A stretch of 64,000 nt of DNA, from the NCBI GenBank assembly GCA_022606135.1, contig JABYQN010000008.1, positions 868,001-932,000 of the forward strand. Direction: 5' to 3'. This DNA comes from Fomes fomentarius. Its lineage: Eukaryota; Basidiomycota; Agaricomycetes; Polyporales; Polyporaceae. A program made the translations under genes and the position numbers. The notes beneath the pieces were generated by a model. It made no database searches. It was not told where the DNA came from and saw nothing but the letters and a program-made list of their open reading frames with translations. Of the stretch, positions 11,401-24,300 are shown piece by piece (within the stretch, counting starts at the first letter, position 1; each line of letters starts with the position of its first letter).

Positions 11401-14400
11401 ATCAACCCCAACGACTCGCAGATGCCGAATCAGATGGAGGGACGTTCGGTGAAGGCTCAGGTGCGGAGTGTCGGGCTTTCGGAGATCGCTCGTCGATCTG
11501 TCAACATCTTCGAGGCGATGATGACGCCGGATGAGTTCACTCAGCGGTATCAGTCGACGTTGCAGTCGGTCGGCGTTACGGAAGGCAATTCTCGTGAGCA
11601 GACGGAGCAGGCGCGAACCGCGCTCAGTTTGCAGGAACGTGACATTGTACTTGGGATGTCTATGGTACGTGCTGGGTATCATCCGACGTGGATGCTCTGA
11701 TCTGACTTCGCCTCAGGTCTTTTTGTCCCAAACAGCATTCCACCGTCTTGAAGATGATCTTCGATCGAAGGACACCGAGGAGCTGAAGCGCAATCGCCTC
11801 CGCGATGCTGAGGCCGAGGCTGGTCTCGACCCGCGCGGTTTGGGGGACCCTTACGCCCCATATCAAGTACCTGGTGCTGAGTCTCCCTACACCGCGGACT
11901 TCGCCGATCCATTCAGCTCCAGCCAGGCGCTACCGCTTGTCCAGCATGCCTCTCCTTTCCAACGCGCAGATATGTACGATGATTACGATGAGCGAAAATC
12001 CTTGCGCAGCGACGACTTTGACGGGCGTAGTGCATACACCAGCGCACGTGACGACGGCTCAGTGTCAAACTTCACGGAGTCCTACGCCCCCTCACGGAAT
12101 ATGTTCCAGAACGCGGACTCGAAGGGCCTCCTTGACAAGGAAGTGCTTGCGGGCGAGATTCACGAAGGCGAGACGGCTGAGGTGCTCAAGGAGTCTTCGG
12201 CGCGTCGACGTTGGGTCGCGCTCTGTTGGATCCTCACCTTCTGGTGTCCCAACTTTGTGTTGAGGCATATTGGTCGGATGAAGCGTATCGATGTTCAGCA
12301 GGCGTGGCGAGAGAAGCTGGCGCTGAACATGATTATCTGGTTCATCTGCGCGTGCGCCATCTTTGTCATTGCCCTCATCTCCCCTCTCATCTGCCCCACG
12401 GAGCACGTATTCAACACTGCGGAGTTGGCTTCACATTCAAGGCAGAACAACCCGAACAACGTCTACGTGTCCATTCGTGGAGAGGTCTTCGACTTGACGC
12501 GCATTGCGGCCGATCACGAGCGTATCGTCAGCGTGGTCCCTTCAAAGTCGGTCCTGAACTACGGAGGCGGACCAGCAGATAACATTTTCCCGGTCCAGGT
12601 ACGCCTTTCACTGGTTGATTTCCCAGGCCTACCTAATCGTGTATGTAGGTCAGTGCATTGTGTAACGGCATCGACGGCAGCGTGAACCCCTATGTTGTGC
12701 TCAGTTCCAGCAACAACACCGATGAGAATGCACAATATCATGACTTCCGCTCTTGGACAACCGATTCTCGTCCCGACTGGTATTTCGAGACGATGACCAT
12801 GATGCGTTGGGGCTCGCGTGTCGGTTTCATGGGCTACAGTAACAAGCAAATCAGGTCGATGGCCTCTACTGGCAGTTCCGTCGCCGTTTACCGCGGTCTT
12901 GTCTACGACTTCACGACGTATCTCACAAGTCCTCCCTCCGTCGCAACTCTGCCAAACAACGCCGTCGCTCCGGGTAACATCAACACGAAGTTCATGCACC
13001 AGGCCATCATCGATGTCTTCCGGCACAACGCAGGTGGCGACGTGACCAAGCAGATTGACGGTCTCAATCTCGACTCAGCCATATTGGAGCGTCAGCGTGT
13101 CTGCATGCGTAACCTGTTCATGATCGGCAAGCTGGACACCCGTAACTCCCCGCAGTGTCTCTTCGCCACGTACATCTTGCTCGCGCTATCGATTATGATG
13201 GTCAGCGTCATCGGCTTCAAGTTCATTGCCTCCATCAACTTCAGCGCTGCCCGTGCACCCGAGGATCATGACAAGTTCGTCATCTGCCAGGTGCCGTGTT
13301 ACACAGAAGGTACGGCGTCGCTCAAGAGGACGATCGACTCGCTCGCGCAGATGAAGTATGACGATAAGCGCAAGCTTCTGTTTATCATCTGTGATGGTAT
13401 GGTCGTCGGTTCCGGCAATGACATGCCCACTCCACGTATCGTCCTTGATATCCTTGGTGCAAACCCCAACGTCGATGCCGAGCCGCTCAGCTTCCTTTCA
13501 CTCGGTGAGGGTGCCAAGCAGCACAACATGGGCAAGGTGTTCTCCGGTCTCTACGAATGTGCCGGTCACGTCGTTCCGTATCTCGTCGTCGTGAAGTGTG
13601 GCAAGCCTGGCGAGAAGTCGCGTCCTGGTAACCGTGGCAAGCGTGACTCCCAGATGATACTTATGCACTTCTTGAACAAGGTATGTATCGCATGTTTGTC
13701 TCAATTTGAACATTGTGTTAAACGAATCTTAAGGTGCACTTCAATGCTCCGATGAACCCGCTTGAGCTCGAGATCTACCATCAGATCAAGAACGTCATTG
13801 GTGTCAACCCAACCTTCTACGAATATGTTTTCATGGTTGATGCGGATACGACTGTTGCGCCGCTATCCTTGAACCGTCTCATCTCTGCGTAAGTTGTGTT
13901 GATGTCGTCTGATCAACTGGCACTGATTTGCATCGAACCAGTATGATCCACGACAAGAAGCTACTCGGTGTCTGCGGTGAGACAGAGCTCGCTAACGCGA
14001 AGCAGTCCATCATCACGATGATGCAGGTATATGAGTACTTCATCTCCCACCACATGGCCAAGGCGTTTGAGAGTCTCTTCGGTTCCGTCACCTGTTTGCC
14101 TGGCTGTTTCACGCTCTACCGTCTTCGTACCCCGGACACGCACAAGCCCCTGTTCATCAGCAACCAGATCATCCAGGACTACTCCGAGAACCGCGTCGAC
14201 ACCCTGCACATGAAGAATCTCCTGCACCTCGGTGAAGATCGTTACCTGACGACGCTACTGCTGAAGCACTTCTCGAACTACAAGACCCAGTTTGTCCGTG
14301 ATGCGCATGCGTACACTGTCGCTCCCGACGACTGGAAGGTTCTGTTGTCCCAACGTCGGCGCTGGATCAACTCGACCGTGCACAACCTTGGTGAACTCGT

Positions 14401-15515
14401 CTTCTTGGATCAACTATGTGGTTTCTGCTGTTTCTCCATGCGCTTCGTCGTTATGATCGATCTTTTATCCACAATCATTCAACCAGTCACTGTCGCATAT
14501 GTATGTGAATTCTTCACAGATTCCATCGACGATGCTGATCCTTCATACAGATCGTTTACTTGGTGTACCTCGCAGCCGGAATCCACTCTCAAATCCCGAC
14601 CCTCTCGATCATCCTCATCGCCGCCGTCTACGGATTGCAGGCGTTGGTGTTCGTTCTGCGTCGCAAGTGGGATATGATCGGATGGATGATCTTCTACATC
14701 CTTGCCATTCCGGTGTTCTCGTTCTTCCTTCCGTTGTACTCTTTCTGGCGCATGGATGACTTCTCATGGGGTCAGACTCGTGTCGTTTTGGGAGAGGCTG
14801 GTAAGAAATTGATTGTGCACGTAAGTAATCTAGGTTGTTAGGTCTGTAATCATCGTCTAACCTAGTTACAGGACGAGGGCAAGTTTGATCCTCGGTCTAT
14901 CCCGCTCAAGTCGTGGAACGATTACGTGCGTTGAGCTCCGAGTGCACTGGTTGATGCCTTCTCTTACTGACGTGATGCAAATTACAGGAGAACGAGCTGT
15001 GGGACAAGGAGTCGAACCACAGCATCGGTTCATGGGTTCCTCCCACCAAGATGCGCAACGAGGGCTACGCCGAGTCGCAGACGGCCTCAATCTATGGTCG
15101 TGAGACGTTCTACGAGCCGGCCATGTCCCGCGCGTACTCGCCATCACCATCTCAGAGGCAGATGCAGATGATGTATCCTCCTCCGGGCTACCAGTCAGGA
15201 CGTAACACGCCGCTCTCGCAAGTGATGGCGCCAGGTGTGCTCCACCAGCCGATGCCCTCCCGACCTGCCACGGGCTACCTCGACGTCCAGATTCCCGCAA
15301 CGCGAAGTCCAGAAGACCAGGACTTCTTTGGGGGGCCGACAGATGCTGAGGTCGAGCGTGCGGTCGAGGAGCACCTACGGAGCGCGGACCTAACGACGGT
15401 CACGAAGAGGGAGATTCGCCGACGTCTGGAGGAGCAGTTCGGGCAGGACCTCTCCGCTCGCAAGCGGGTCATCAACGACACCATCGACCGCGTGCTGCTT
15501 GCGCGCGCGGGCTAA
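8458..15515 (+). CDS. CHS: Chitin synthase with N-terminal myosin-like domain
   Basis: Nine exons (8458-8789, 9735-11664, 11717-12598, 12649-13680, 13734-13888, 13942-14500, 14551-14820, 14872-14925, 14988-15515) join in phase to 1913 residues. Domain order is myosin-motor-like (residues about 20-750), membrane segments with a cytochrome-b5-like region, the GT2 chitin synthase core, and a DEK-type C-terminal domain. The core shows [10 protein letters not shown] and the catalytic QRRRW motif (about 14353), followed by a membrane bundle. This is the class V/VI/VII architecture. It polymerises UDP-GlcNAc into chitin at the plasma membrane, and the motor part is known to help deliver or hold the enzyme at growing tips. 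The P-loop GETGSGKS is intact, but switch I reads NASHFGKY and switch II reads DLPGLQ, so motor ATPase activity is doubtful. The ATG at 8458 is chosen because the frame above it has no other ATG. Intron 1 is 945 bp. Confidence 0.95.
8790..9734 (+). other. Unusually long (945 bp) intron in chitin synthase
   Basis: It begins GTACGT and ends TTCTAG. Splicing joins LFT directly to GETGSGKSE in the correct phase (a Thr codon is split AC/T). Every other intron in the gene is 50-62 bp. The intron carries no recognisable gene, although open frames of about 100 residues exist on both strands. A cryptic exon or an inserted element cannot be excluded. Confidence 0.75.
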
Positions 15516-16258
15516 TCACGACCGACGAATATGACTCGGACAAATGTGCAACGCATCTACGAATCTACGTACTTAGCTCAAACCGCCGTTACGGACGCAC
15601 CTCAGTAGTACACTTACATCGTTCTCTTCCAACTTCTGTCGTTTTTCTCAGGATCAGCATTAGTACGGACACACCTTGGACTTTCGTTGACATTTGGCTC
15701 TCTCGCTCGCTCGCTTGCTCACTCGTATCATAACCTCCTCAGAGATCCGTTACCACATCACCATCAACCCACCACCACACGTATGTATTTTGCTATCTCC
15801 TTATCCCTATCATAGTAGAGCACGTCTACGTCGCAAATCTGGCGTGGACCGTTTCGATAATGTCTGCTTGTCATAACTTAGAGAGTCTGCTCGACGCGGG
15901 TCGATCATGCATACACCCACACCCTCTTCTGCCGAGGCACTCAGTGGTCGTGGCAAAGTCTGAAGCATACTCATGCCTCAGTGCCGTGATATGTCAGAGA
16001 TTGCAGAGATACAAGTAGGAGCAGTGGGGAGTAAGCTATCAGTTCGAAGTACCTGTAGGTACGCTGAGGTAGAAAGAGGACCAGGCATAGGGTACATGAG
16101 TCATGGTTACGATAGAAGATAGTGGAACTATAAAGTGGGGTATCCATAGGTCTTATGTTGTCGTTTAGTCTTTGGAGCCGCACTGTGAGCATGTATACTT
16201 ATGCAATGCTCGCATCGATGCGTTTGAGACGTACACACTGACAATGTCGTCTCTACGC
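15516..16258. other. Intergenic between convergent genes
   Basis: Shared 3' flank of the chitin synthase (+) and gene A (-). It includes a CT/CGCT-rich stretch around 15700-15725. No gene was seen. Confidence 0.4.
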
Positions 16259-17467
16259 TCAGGAAGACGCACGTCTGCGTTCAACCCTCGCCTTCCTTCG
16301 GAAGTTGCGCGCGGAGTTGTGGAGCATCCATCGCGGGTTCCCGTCATTGCCAATGACGAGCTCATGCTCATGCAGGTCCGGGTGCGAGATACCAGTGAAG
16401 ACACGCTTCCACGCATAACGGACGGTAGCCTTCCCGGTGACTTCATCGCGCTCGCGCGAGTCGACGACACCCATCCAGATCTGGTTCCCACTACTCTTGG
16501 TCTCGGGATCGTCGGGCGACAGCGTGCCGAAATGGTGCACGTAGAGGTGTCCGAGCTTGGGTTTGCACTGCGGCTCGGGGGCCCCGATCTTCTCGTGGAA
16601 CTGGCTCTTCCAAAAGTGGATGCTTTTGCCAGTACCACGAACTTTATTGCTGTCGTATTTGGGTGCCTCCATTTGAATGCTGTATTAGGGACACCAAGCG
16701 TGCCAGATCTTCAACATCCGCGGGCACCAGTGTGATGCAGATATGCCACTCACTCTCCGCGCGAGGACCCTGAGCTCTTTGTTTTCTCGGCCTTGGCCCC
16801 CTTCTCAGGTTTCACGAGCCTCTCAGGCTTGACGGCCACACCCACACGCCCGGGATCCCCACTCGAGCTCGCATTCGAATCCGACACGACGCGCCTGGGG
16901 TCCACGACGGGCTGTCCGGTGCGCCGGGCGGTTTGGAGACGGTGCATGGGCGGGGGAATGTGCCGGATCTGATGCGTGCGGGGTAAAGAGGTCGTCGGCA
17001 TTGCAGCTCGGGCAGGCTGTCCGTCGACAGGACAGACCTTTGCGGGCGAGCCGTCTTTTCCGACCAGGGGGATGCATGCGGGAGCGACGACATTGATGGG
17101 CGCGCTGAGGTTCTGGAGGTTCTGGATCGGCGGTGCAGCGTTGGAGTATCTTAAATGCATAAAATGAACGCCTATGTAAGCTTTGCTAGCAAGAAAGTGT
17201 GGGGCAAACGAACTGCGCGACGTACGCAGAGCCCGGAGCGACGCATCCGCTGTTCATGTTGGGAAGAGGAAATGCCACGTTGATATAAGCTTGCCTTTGC
17301 TCCCAATTCTGGCGAAGGTTGAAGTATCATGTACTTCTTATTGGAAGGAACCGACATACGATGTGAAGAGAGGCACCCGGCATAAAACCAAGGACACCAA
17401 GGTCGTAATGTGCAACATTGGCGTCCGCGGAGCCAGGGGATGGCTGGAGCCCCTGCATTCGGATCAT
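16259..17467 (-). CDS. Uncharacterised protein, gene A of a paralogous pair
   Basis: Minus-strand exons 17467-17360, 17308-17226, 17149-16754 and 16679-16259 give 335 residues. I do not recognise a named domain. The start (MIRMQG) was chosen by comparison with gene B at 55068-56348: both have an exon 1 ending in a hydrophobic residue plus Ile, then an 83-nt exon 2 starting Asn-Trp and containing RQ. The middle is Pro/Ser-rich, then Lys/Glu-rich (KPEKGAKAEKTKSSG). The C-terminal part, residues about 220-335, holds LYVH, IWM, WKRV, HPDL and PRW, and ends in a basic RRKARVERRR run. No signal peptide or membrane segment is visible. The basic tail and charged linker could suit a nuclear protein, but that is a guess. 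The first exon is less certain than the last two. Confidence 0.7.
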
Positions 17468-20400
17468 GTCTCGGGCGCTTGAGGGTATAGGCAGAGGTGT
17501 GTGAGAGGGGCTGGGGGCCCGCCTCGAAGATATCGAGAGCTTAAGTATGTAGAGCAGGCGAGAGTGGTCGGGTGGTCGCCAAAGATCGCAGAGCGAGTGA
17601 TCGAGATGGCTAATGGTTTTGCAGGCAGCCAAAAACGCTCTCGATCGCAACCGTTTCGTATCATCTCCACCAAGCCCTGAGCGCGCCATCATTGCATTTC
17701 AATGCACACGCGCATGCATTGATTGCATGTCTCAGGCATGTCTTGTCACGAGTGCGTTAACGTTCTCGATGGCTATCTCGAAGACGTGCTCGAGTTCTGA
17801 GGACGCATGTCTCCGGATGTCTCCTGATGTAGGAGATATCAAGTTATTGGTCTTCTTAGCCGCTCCGTCGCTAGTGGTCCGGTTACCACGGCGCGCTCGT
17901 TACTGCTAGCTCAAGCGATGTCGCAGCGTTTGATTGGCTTGCGAGGAATTGCACCAGCTGACAGTGACAACACTGAACTTCAAATTCATAAAGAGAGGTG
18001 CAACACGGTGCAACAGAAATGCAACTTCAGGGCCACCAGAAGCCACCAATGGACAATCAGAAGCCAGGATTTCACGGAAAACTCGACGGGGGAGCGATGA
18101 TATGGCTCGCAGCGTGATGGTGTTTCATCCATCTGCTACCCCGGGGCCCGGACAAACTGGATAAGCTGTAGCGTACTTAAGTACTTAGCATACTTAGGAG
18201 AGATGGCTCAAGAGGACGACAATCTAGCCGCTCGATGGTATCTCAGAAAGCTGTGCTGCCACCTCTCGACGCTCGAATCACTTCAGGGCCGGCGCTCTGC
18301 TTCTTGGAACGGCTCCTTTTCCCTTCTGGCCAGTACTTAGACTGTAGTCACCTAGACGATTTGAGAATGGTATAGCACTGAGTCATATGTTCACTCTGCG
18401 ACTAGTATTGGGTGCTGAAAGCCATACGGGTCGGGGGTTGGCTTGTAATGCGAATCGTTACGATCGGTGAGTGGTTGAATCATCTTTCTTTTGACTGTGT
18501 TGATGATCAAGCTCGCAAAGCCATCCAGCAGGAAGGTGCCCTGTTAAGACTGCTGCCAGGTCAAGTCGACTATGTATGGTGAATGCAAATGACTATGACT
18601 ATATACAATACTCCTCCTATGGCTGCCGTCGAAGTTGAGAAGCAAGAACTGGCAGTTCCTGGCCCTGTTACGACCGCTAGACTCCGATGTCCACAAGGAA
18701 TGGAAGTCAACCAAAGGCTCTTCCCATAACAAAGAAGTGCAGCGACCTGTCCAATCAGGATGAGGAATAGTTGAAGATCGCACCGACACCGGCGGCAGCG
18801 CATCTTGTTCAGCGAGTCAGCGTCTGTAGAAGACTAGGACTTCGAACCTACGCCTTCACCAGTTCGTATCTCCGGTACTCGGCGCTGTATACGTATTGAC
18901 AGCGGGCCATTTAGCTCTCTCGCGCGGTCTCGATACGGCCACGGTCCCGCCATCGATCGAGATAGCGTTTCATTTCTCGCGCAGAGCGCAGCGCCAGTGC
19001 TTACGATATTAATATAGGGTGCCGGAGCGCTTCATCAGCGCGGCGAGTCCCCGCTTTGCACATTACACCGGCGGTGACAGTAGTGATGGCTACCATTGCT
19101 GCGTCCAGCAGTGGGATGGCGTGCCCTCTAGTAGCCAGTGGCTGTGTGCATGCATGAGCTGACGCTGTCGTGACTGCCCCAGGCCTGTGGCTGACTCCAT
19201 GTCCGGCCTGAAGTCTTCGAGAATCAAGACGTGGAAGGGGCGAAGAGTCCGACCGACTCCGGCGCCGGAGTTGCCTAAGGGAAACTTGAACGGAGCGGCG
19301 TCGACGTCAACGATGCGGCGGGGATGTTGTCGTGTGGCGGTGGGTGGCTTGTTGAGCCGCCTAAGACGGAATCAATAGCTGGGCGGAGAGTCGTCGTCGG
19401 CGGCTGGCACGTCGAAATCCGGGGAGGGGAGCACGCGGTGGCTCTGAGGTTGTGTCGATGATCATTTTTGACTGGACAGAAAGCGGAGTAGATAGAGATA
19501 GCATCGAGTGTCGTATGACTTTGCAAGTGATACCTCTCCGCCCTGTCCTTGGCCATGGGACGGCAGTGAAGATCATTTACGAATCCTTCTTTTGAATACT
19601 TCTCCGGCACCCCAGAGCGGAAAACGGGGCCCGCGATGATCAGATACAAGTATGCGTTACGTAGTCCCCAAAACACACGAGCCTTGTGATTTTTCAGCGG
19701 TCGCTAGAAGCAACAGATCGAACACATACATATCATGATAACGCGTCCTCGCTGTGACCGTGCGACGAACACACGTTTGGACAGGACACCGCAGGCGTAC
19801 AGCCCATCGAGCCAAGTGACGGTGACGGAGCGAGCGGTCAAGTAGATTCATACCGGCGAACCGCCAACTCGGAGCTGACTGCTTCCTAGAAACGGTCGGT
19901 GTTTACGATGTTCTATATCATCATCCACATTCCTTGCGACGCGACCCGACGCGAGGCGTCTGAGACTCTGAACCACCCTGCCATCTTGCATGTGATTTCT
20001 ACTTCGTAGTTGTGGTACGAGCCCAGGCAATATTGAACGCAATCTCGTTGAAGGGCGTATGGAATAGTACCACCGCGCTGGTCCATTGGGGATTGCTGTG
20101 AGGAATTTTGTGTTCGCAAGAACGCTGGGGTAGATGTTCAAGCATGTGAATTAACATGACGTGCAGGGCTGAGGGGCGCCACTGCCAGTGGTGGTAGTAC
20201 ACATGGAGCCTCGGCCAGGGAGTGGGTGTATGTGCGTAGATAGATACAGTCAGCTTGGCGGAGTCAAGTACTCCGCGAACAGCAAGAAGGCGTTGGGAGG
20301 TTGTGTCACTATCATCGGTAGGGCCTGGCACCATTTGTATCCCAATGTACCCTGCAGGGCCGGTGGCGCTGTGCTGTGGCAGTTCGCGCTGACTAGAATC

Positions 20401-21362
20401 GGTATGGCGGGTCGTTGTGTCTCTAACACCTATTCAGCGCACCTCGAAACACGATGAACTGCTATTGGATGTGTTACATTGCTGAACTGATTCGAAATGC
20501 TGGCGCTTGCGAGTCTGCGGAGCTGTGTTTTCAGGCGACAAAGAAATTGAAAAAGGCTGACGTATTCGGTGCCCGAAATGGCAAAGCAACACTAATCCCG
20601 GATACTACCTCCGGCGGCAATCACCAGGCGGAGGTCCCGGTTTGGTGATATCGGTCCGCTTACTCGCATTGCTTATCCTGCTCCCACTAGTCTCGAATGG
20701 CGCGAAGTCCTGCCAGAAGCTGACGATGATAGAAAAACAGATGGAATTACTTAGTCTTCATTTTGATCCAGTTCGAGCTACCTACATGCATATGGCCAGA
20801 GTCGGGAATGTAACTTCTTGCCAGCCTGTGCCACGTTGGCAGGCCAATTGGCGGCAAGCAACGTTCGATATTGATGTCAAAGGATGCTGACGAGAAAGGA
20901 GCGAATTCATTCAAAATTGGAACATCCGGCCCCAACCAGCTCCTCCGAGAAAGTCGGAAAGTGTTCAACCGGTCGACAAGGAGTGTGAATCCCACAGTCC
21001 GACGCTCGGTCTTTACGAATGGGCCTGTACTATCTATCAGTCCGAGTGCGATCCGCTTACCGATACTTGCTGCATCCCAGGTAATAGGGGGTGCGTCACC
21101 GGCGTGTTCCTAGCTGCTCCTCCGCAGTTCATTGCTGTTTGTTTGTCGGAGCGCCCTGACATTCGTGATGGCGTAAGATCGCGCCTGCGAGCGGGATCTG
21201 GATCTGAATGTAGCCGAGGTAGCGATCGCAGCCCGAACGCGTCAGCAAAAGCTGCCGGCCCACTCCAGTCCGCGTCCTTATCCGGGACATACATAGTTAT
21301 AAGTACCATGGCCATGCTCCTGATTCCACTCGAGCCCTTCCGCCACCTTTCCTTCCTCCACT
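17468..21362. other. Gene-free stretch of about 3.9 kb
   Basis: No open frame on either strand has a recognisable domain or a plausible exon chain. No LTR, target-site duplication, tRNA or tandem array was found by eye. The last 60 bases before 21363 carry a weak TATA-like TTATAAG (21298-21304). In an otherwise dense window this is the largest empty interval. Confidence 0.5.
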
Positions 21363-24300
21363 ATGGCTGACCCTGCCCAGCTCGAGTCTCTCGAGCAACG
21401 AGATAACGTTCCCGAACTCCCTACCGCCACCCAGCTCGCCGCCATCCACAATAACTACCAACACCACGACCAACATCATGATCGCTCACCAGACAATCGA
21501 CCCTCACCCACTGACACTCACGGTCATCCTCTATCTCGACAGAAGTCAAATAGCTCCCACGTAGATGTTGGTTTCTTCGACGCCGAGGGTGTCGCGCAGC
21601 TCCGCAGGACGCTTTCAAGACAGTCGGAGGCACACTCTCCCATAGGCCTCCAACCGTGCGGCCAAGGCGAGAGGCACAGTACTCACTCTGCGTCGACAGA
21701 CGTCACTTTGGCATCAAACAGTCCCTTCGACTTCGAGAAGACACTCAGAGATGTTATCAAGAGGTGCGCGCTCCGATTACTATAAGCATAATCGTGTCTG
21801 ACCGTGTACACCCATATGCACCGCCAGGCTTGATGAGTCCGACATCAAACGCAGAGAACTCGGTGTCGCGTTCAGGAATCTCCGGGTCACCGGCGTCGGC
21901 GCCGCGGCGTCATACCAAGAGACGTTCGGTTCGGTCTTGAGTCCGCTCAACTTCGTGAGCGGCATTCGGGGAGCGCTCCGACCTGCGACAAGAGACATCT
22001 TGACTGGATTCGAGGGTGTCGTACGCCCTGGAGAGATGCTGTGTGAGTAGCCGCCTCTGCGTTCCGTCCTTTTCGTCCATTATTGACAATCGGTTTAGTG
22101 GTCCTCGGGCGCCCTGGGTCAGGATGTAGCACATTGCTCAAGGTGCTAGCGAATCAGCGCCAGGACTATCATTCAATCGGCGGCGATGTATGGTACGACT
22201 CGCTCACCCCCGAGCAGATCGAACAACGGTACCGCGGAGATGTCCAGTACTGTCCTGAGGACGATGTGCACTTTCCTACCCTCACTGTCGACCAGACACT
22301 GCGCTTCGCGGCGACGACTCGCACACCACATAATCGGCTCGACCAGGTTCCGCGCGAGCATCATGTCGATGGCATTGTGGACGTGCTAGAGACTGTCTTC
22401 GGTCTCAAGCACGTCAAGGACACGCTCGTGGGAGATGCATCTATCCGCGGAGTCTCTGGCGGTGAGAAGAAGCGTGTGTCGATCAGTGAGGCGCTCGCAA
22501 CTCGCAGCTTGCTGAACTCCTGGGACAACTCTACTCGTGGTCTTGAGTACGTCTCGGTTTAATCGGTATATGCGCTCTGACTCAACGACCTTATTCATCA
22601 GTGCGTCCACCGCTCTCGAGTTCGTGCAGGCGCTCCGCATTGCTACGGACATCGGTCGGCAGTCAACCATGGTCGCCATCTACCAGGCCGGAGAGCAGCT
22701 CTACCAGCACTTCGACAAGGTTTGTGTGATTTATGAGGGCAGGCAGGTCTACTTTGGACCGGCCGACAAGGCTCGCCAGTACTTCATCGACATGGGGTAC
22801 GAACCGGCCAACCGTCAAACCACGGCGGACTTCCTTGTTGCTGGTGAGCGCATATTCCAGCCCGTATGTGCGATCTTCTGACGTGCATACAGTCACCGAC
22901 CCGAACGGTCGCATCGTCCGCCAGGGGTACGAAAACCGTGTTCCGCGAACCGCGGCCGAGTTTGTCGAGTACTTTCGGAAGTCCGAAATCGCCCGCGCGA
23001 CCTATGAGGACATTGAGGCGTACCGCGCAGAGTTCGTCGGCAAGCCTGAGCGGGAGTCACATTACAAGCAGAGCGTCAAAGACGAGCATGCGCGGCACTC
23101 GAGCAAGAAGAGCCCCTACATCGTCTCAGTTAGCATGCAAGCCCGCGCACTCATGCGCCGTAGGGTGCAGATCATCCGTGGAGGTATCGCGGCGCAAGTC
23201 ATCCAGCTCCTGTCGTTCGTCCTCCAGGCCATCATCATGGGAACGGTGTTCTTGCGCTTGGACAATGACACGAGCACATTCTTCTCGCGGGGTGGTGTGT
23301 TGTTCTTCGCGCTCATGTTCGCGGCTCTATCGACCATGGCGGAGATTCCGGCTTTATTCGCTCAACGGCCAATCGTTCAGAGGCAGGCCAGGGCGGCGAT
23401 GTACCACCCCTTCGTAGAGGGTCTCGCTCTTACGCTCGTCGATATCCCGATCACCTTGATCACTCAGATCGTGTTTGGTATCCTCGTTTACTTCCTCGTC
23501 GGTCTCCAGCAGTCTGCCGGGCAATTCTTGTGAGTTGCCATTTCTATGACCATCTGTCAGACGGGATCTGATTCTGACGGCGAGATAGTGTATTCCTCCT
23601 GTTCGCGTTCGCGATGACGGTCACGATGAAGGCATGGTTCCGTGCACTCGCGGCGGCATTCAAGAGTCCGGCACCCGCCACTGCTGTCGCTGGTCTTAGT
23701 ACGCTCATCCTAGTGCTCTACACTGGTTACTCGCTTCCGCAGCCGTATATGATTGGCGCACTCAAGTGGATCACATGGATTAATGTAAGCAGCCTTGTCG
23801 CCTCCCATGTGACTATATGTGCAGTTGCTGACTCTAACCTTGACAAACAAGCCTCTTCGGTACGGGTTCGAAGCGCTGATGGTCAATGAGTTCCACACCG
23901 TCGACGCACAGTGCGCCACCCTGGTTCCTCAAGGCCCAGGGTACGAGGGTGTCTCCGTTGCTAACCAAGTGTGTACCACCGTCGGTTCAAGCCCAGGATC
24001 CAGCACCGTCTCGGGATTGAAGTACATTGAGCTAGCGTACAACTACTCCTACAGCCACCTGTGGCGGGTACGTCCCCTTCTTCTCTTACCACACTATCAT
24101 CGCTCGGACTCACCCATGACGTACAGAACTTTGGCGTCGTCTGCGCCTTCGGCATCGGCTTCATCGCTATCCTCCTCATTCTCACCGAGTTCAACCAGAG
24201 TCTGGCGGGCGAGACGAGCGTCATGCTCTTCAAGCGCGGCTCCAAGTCTGAGGTCATCAAGACCGCTGAGAAGGAGGCTGCTTCCGATGAGGAGAAGGGC

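Noticed and set aside
17150..17160. ATG at 17158-17160 (minus) as the start of gene A
   Set aside because: It lies inside an intron ending AAG before 17149 in the model that matches gene B exon for exon.
18830..18860. Sequence resembling a tRNA B box on the minus strand
   Set aside because: It lacks an A box at a suitable distance and no cloverleaf can be drawn.
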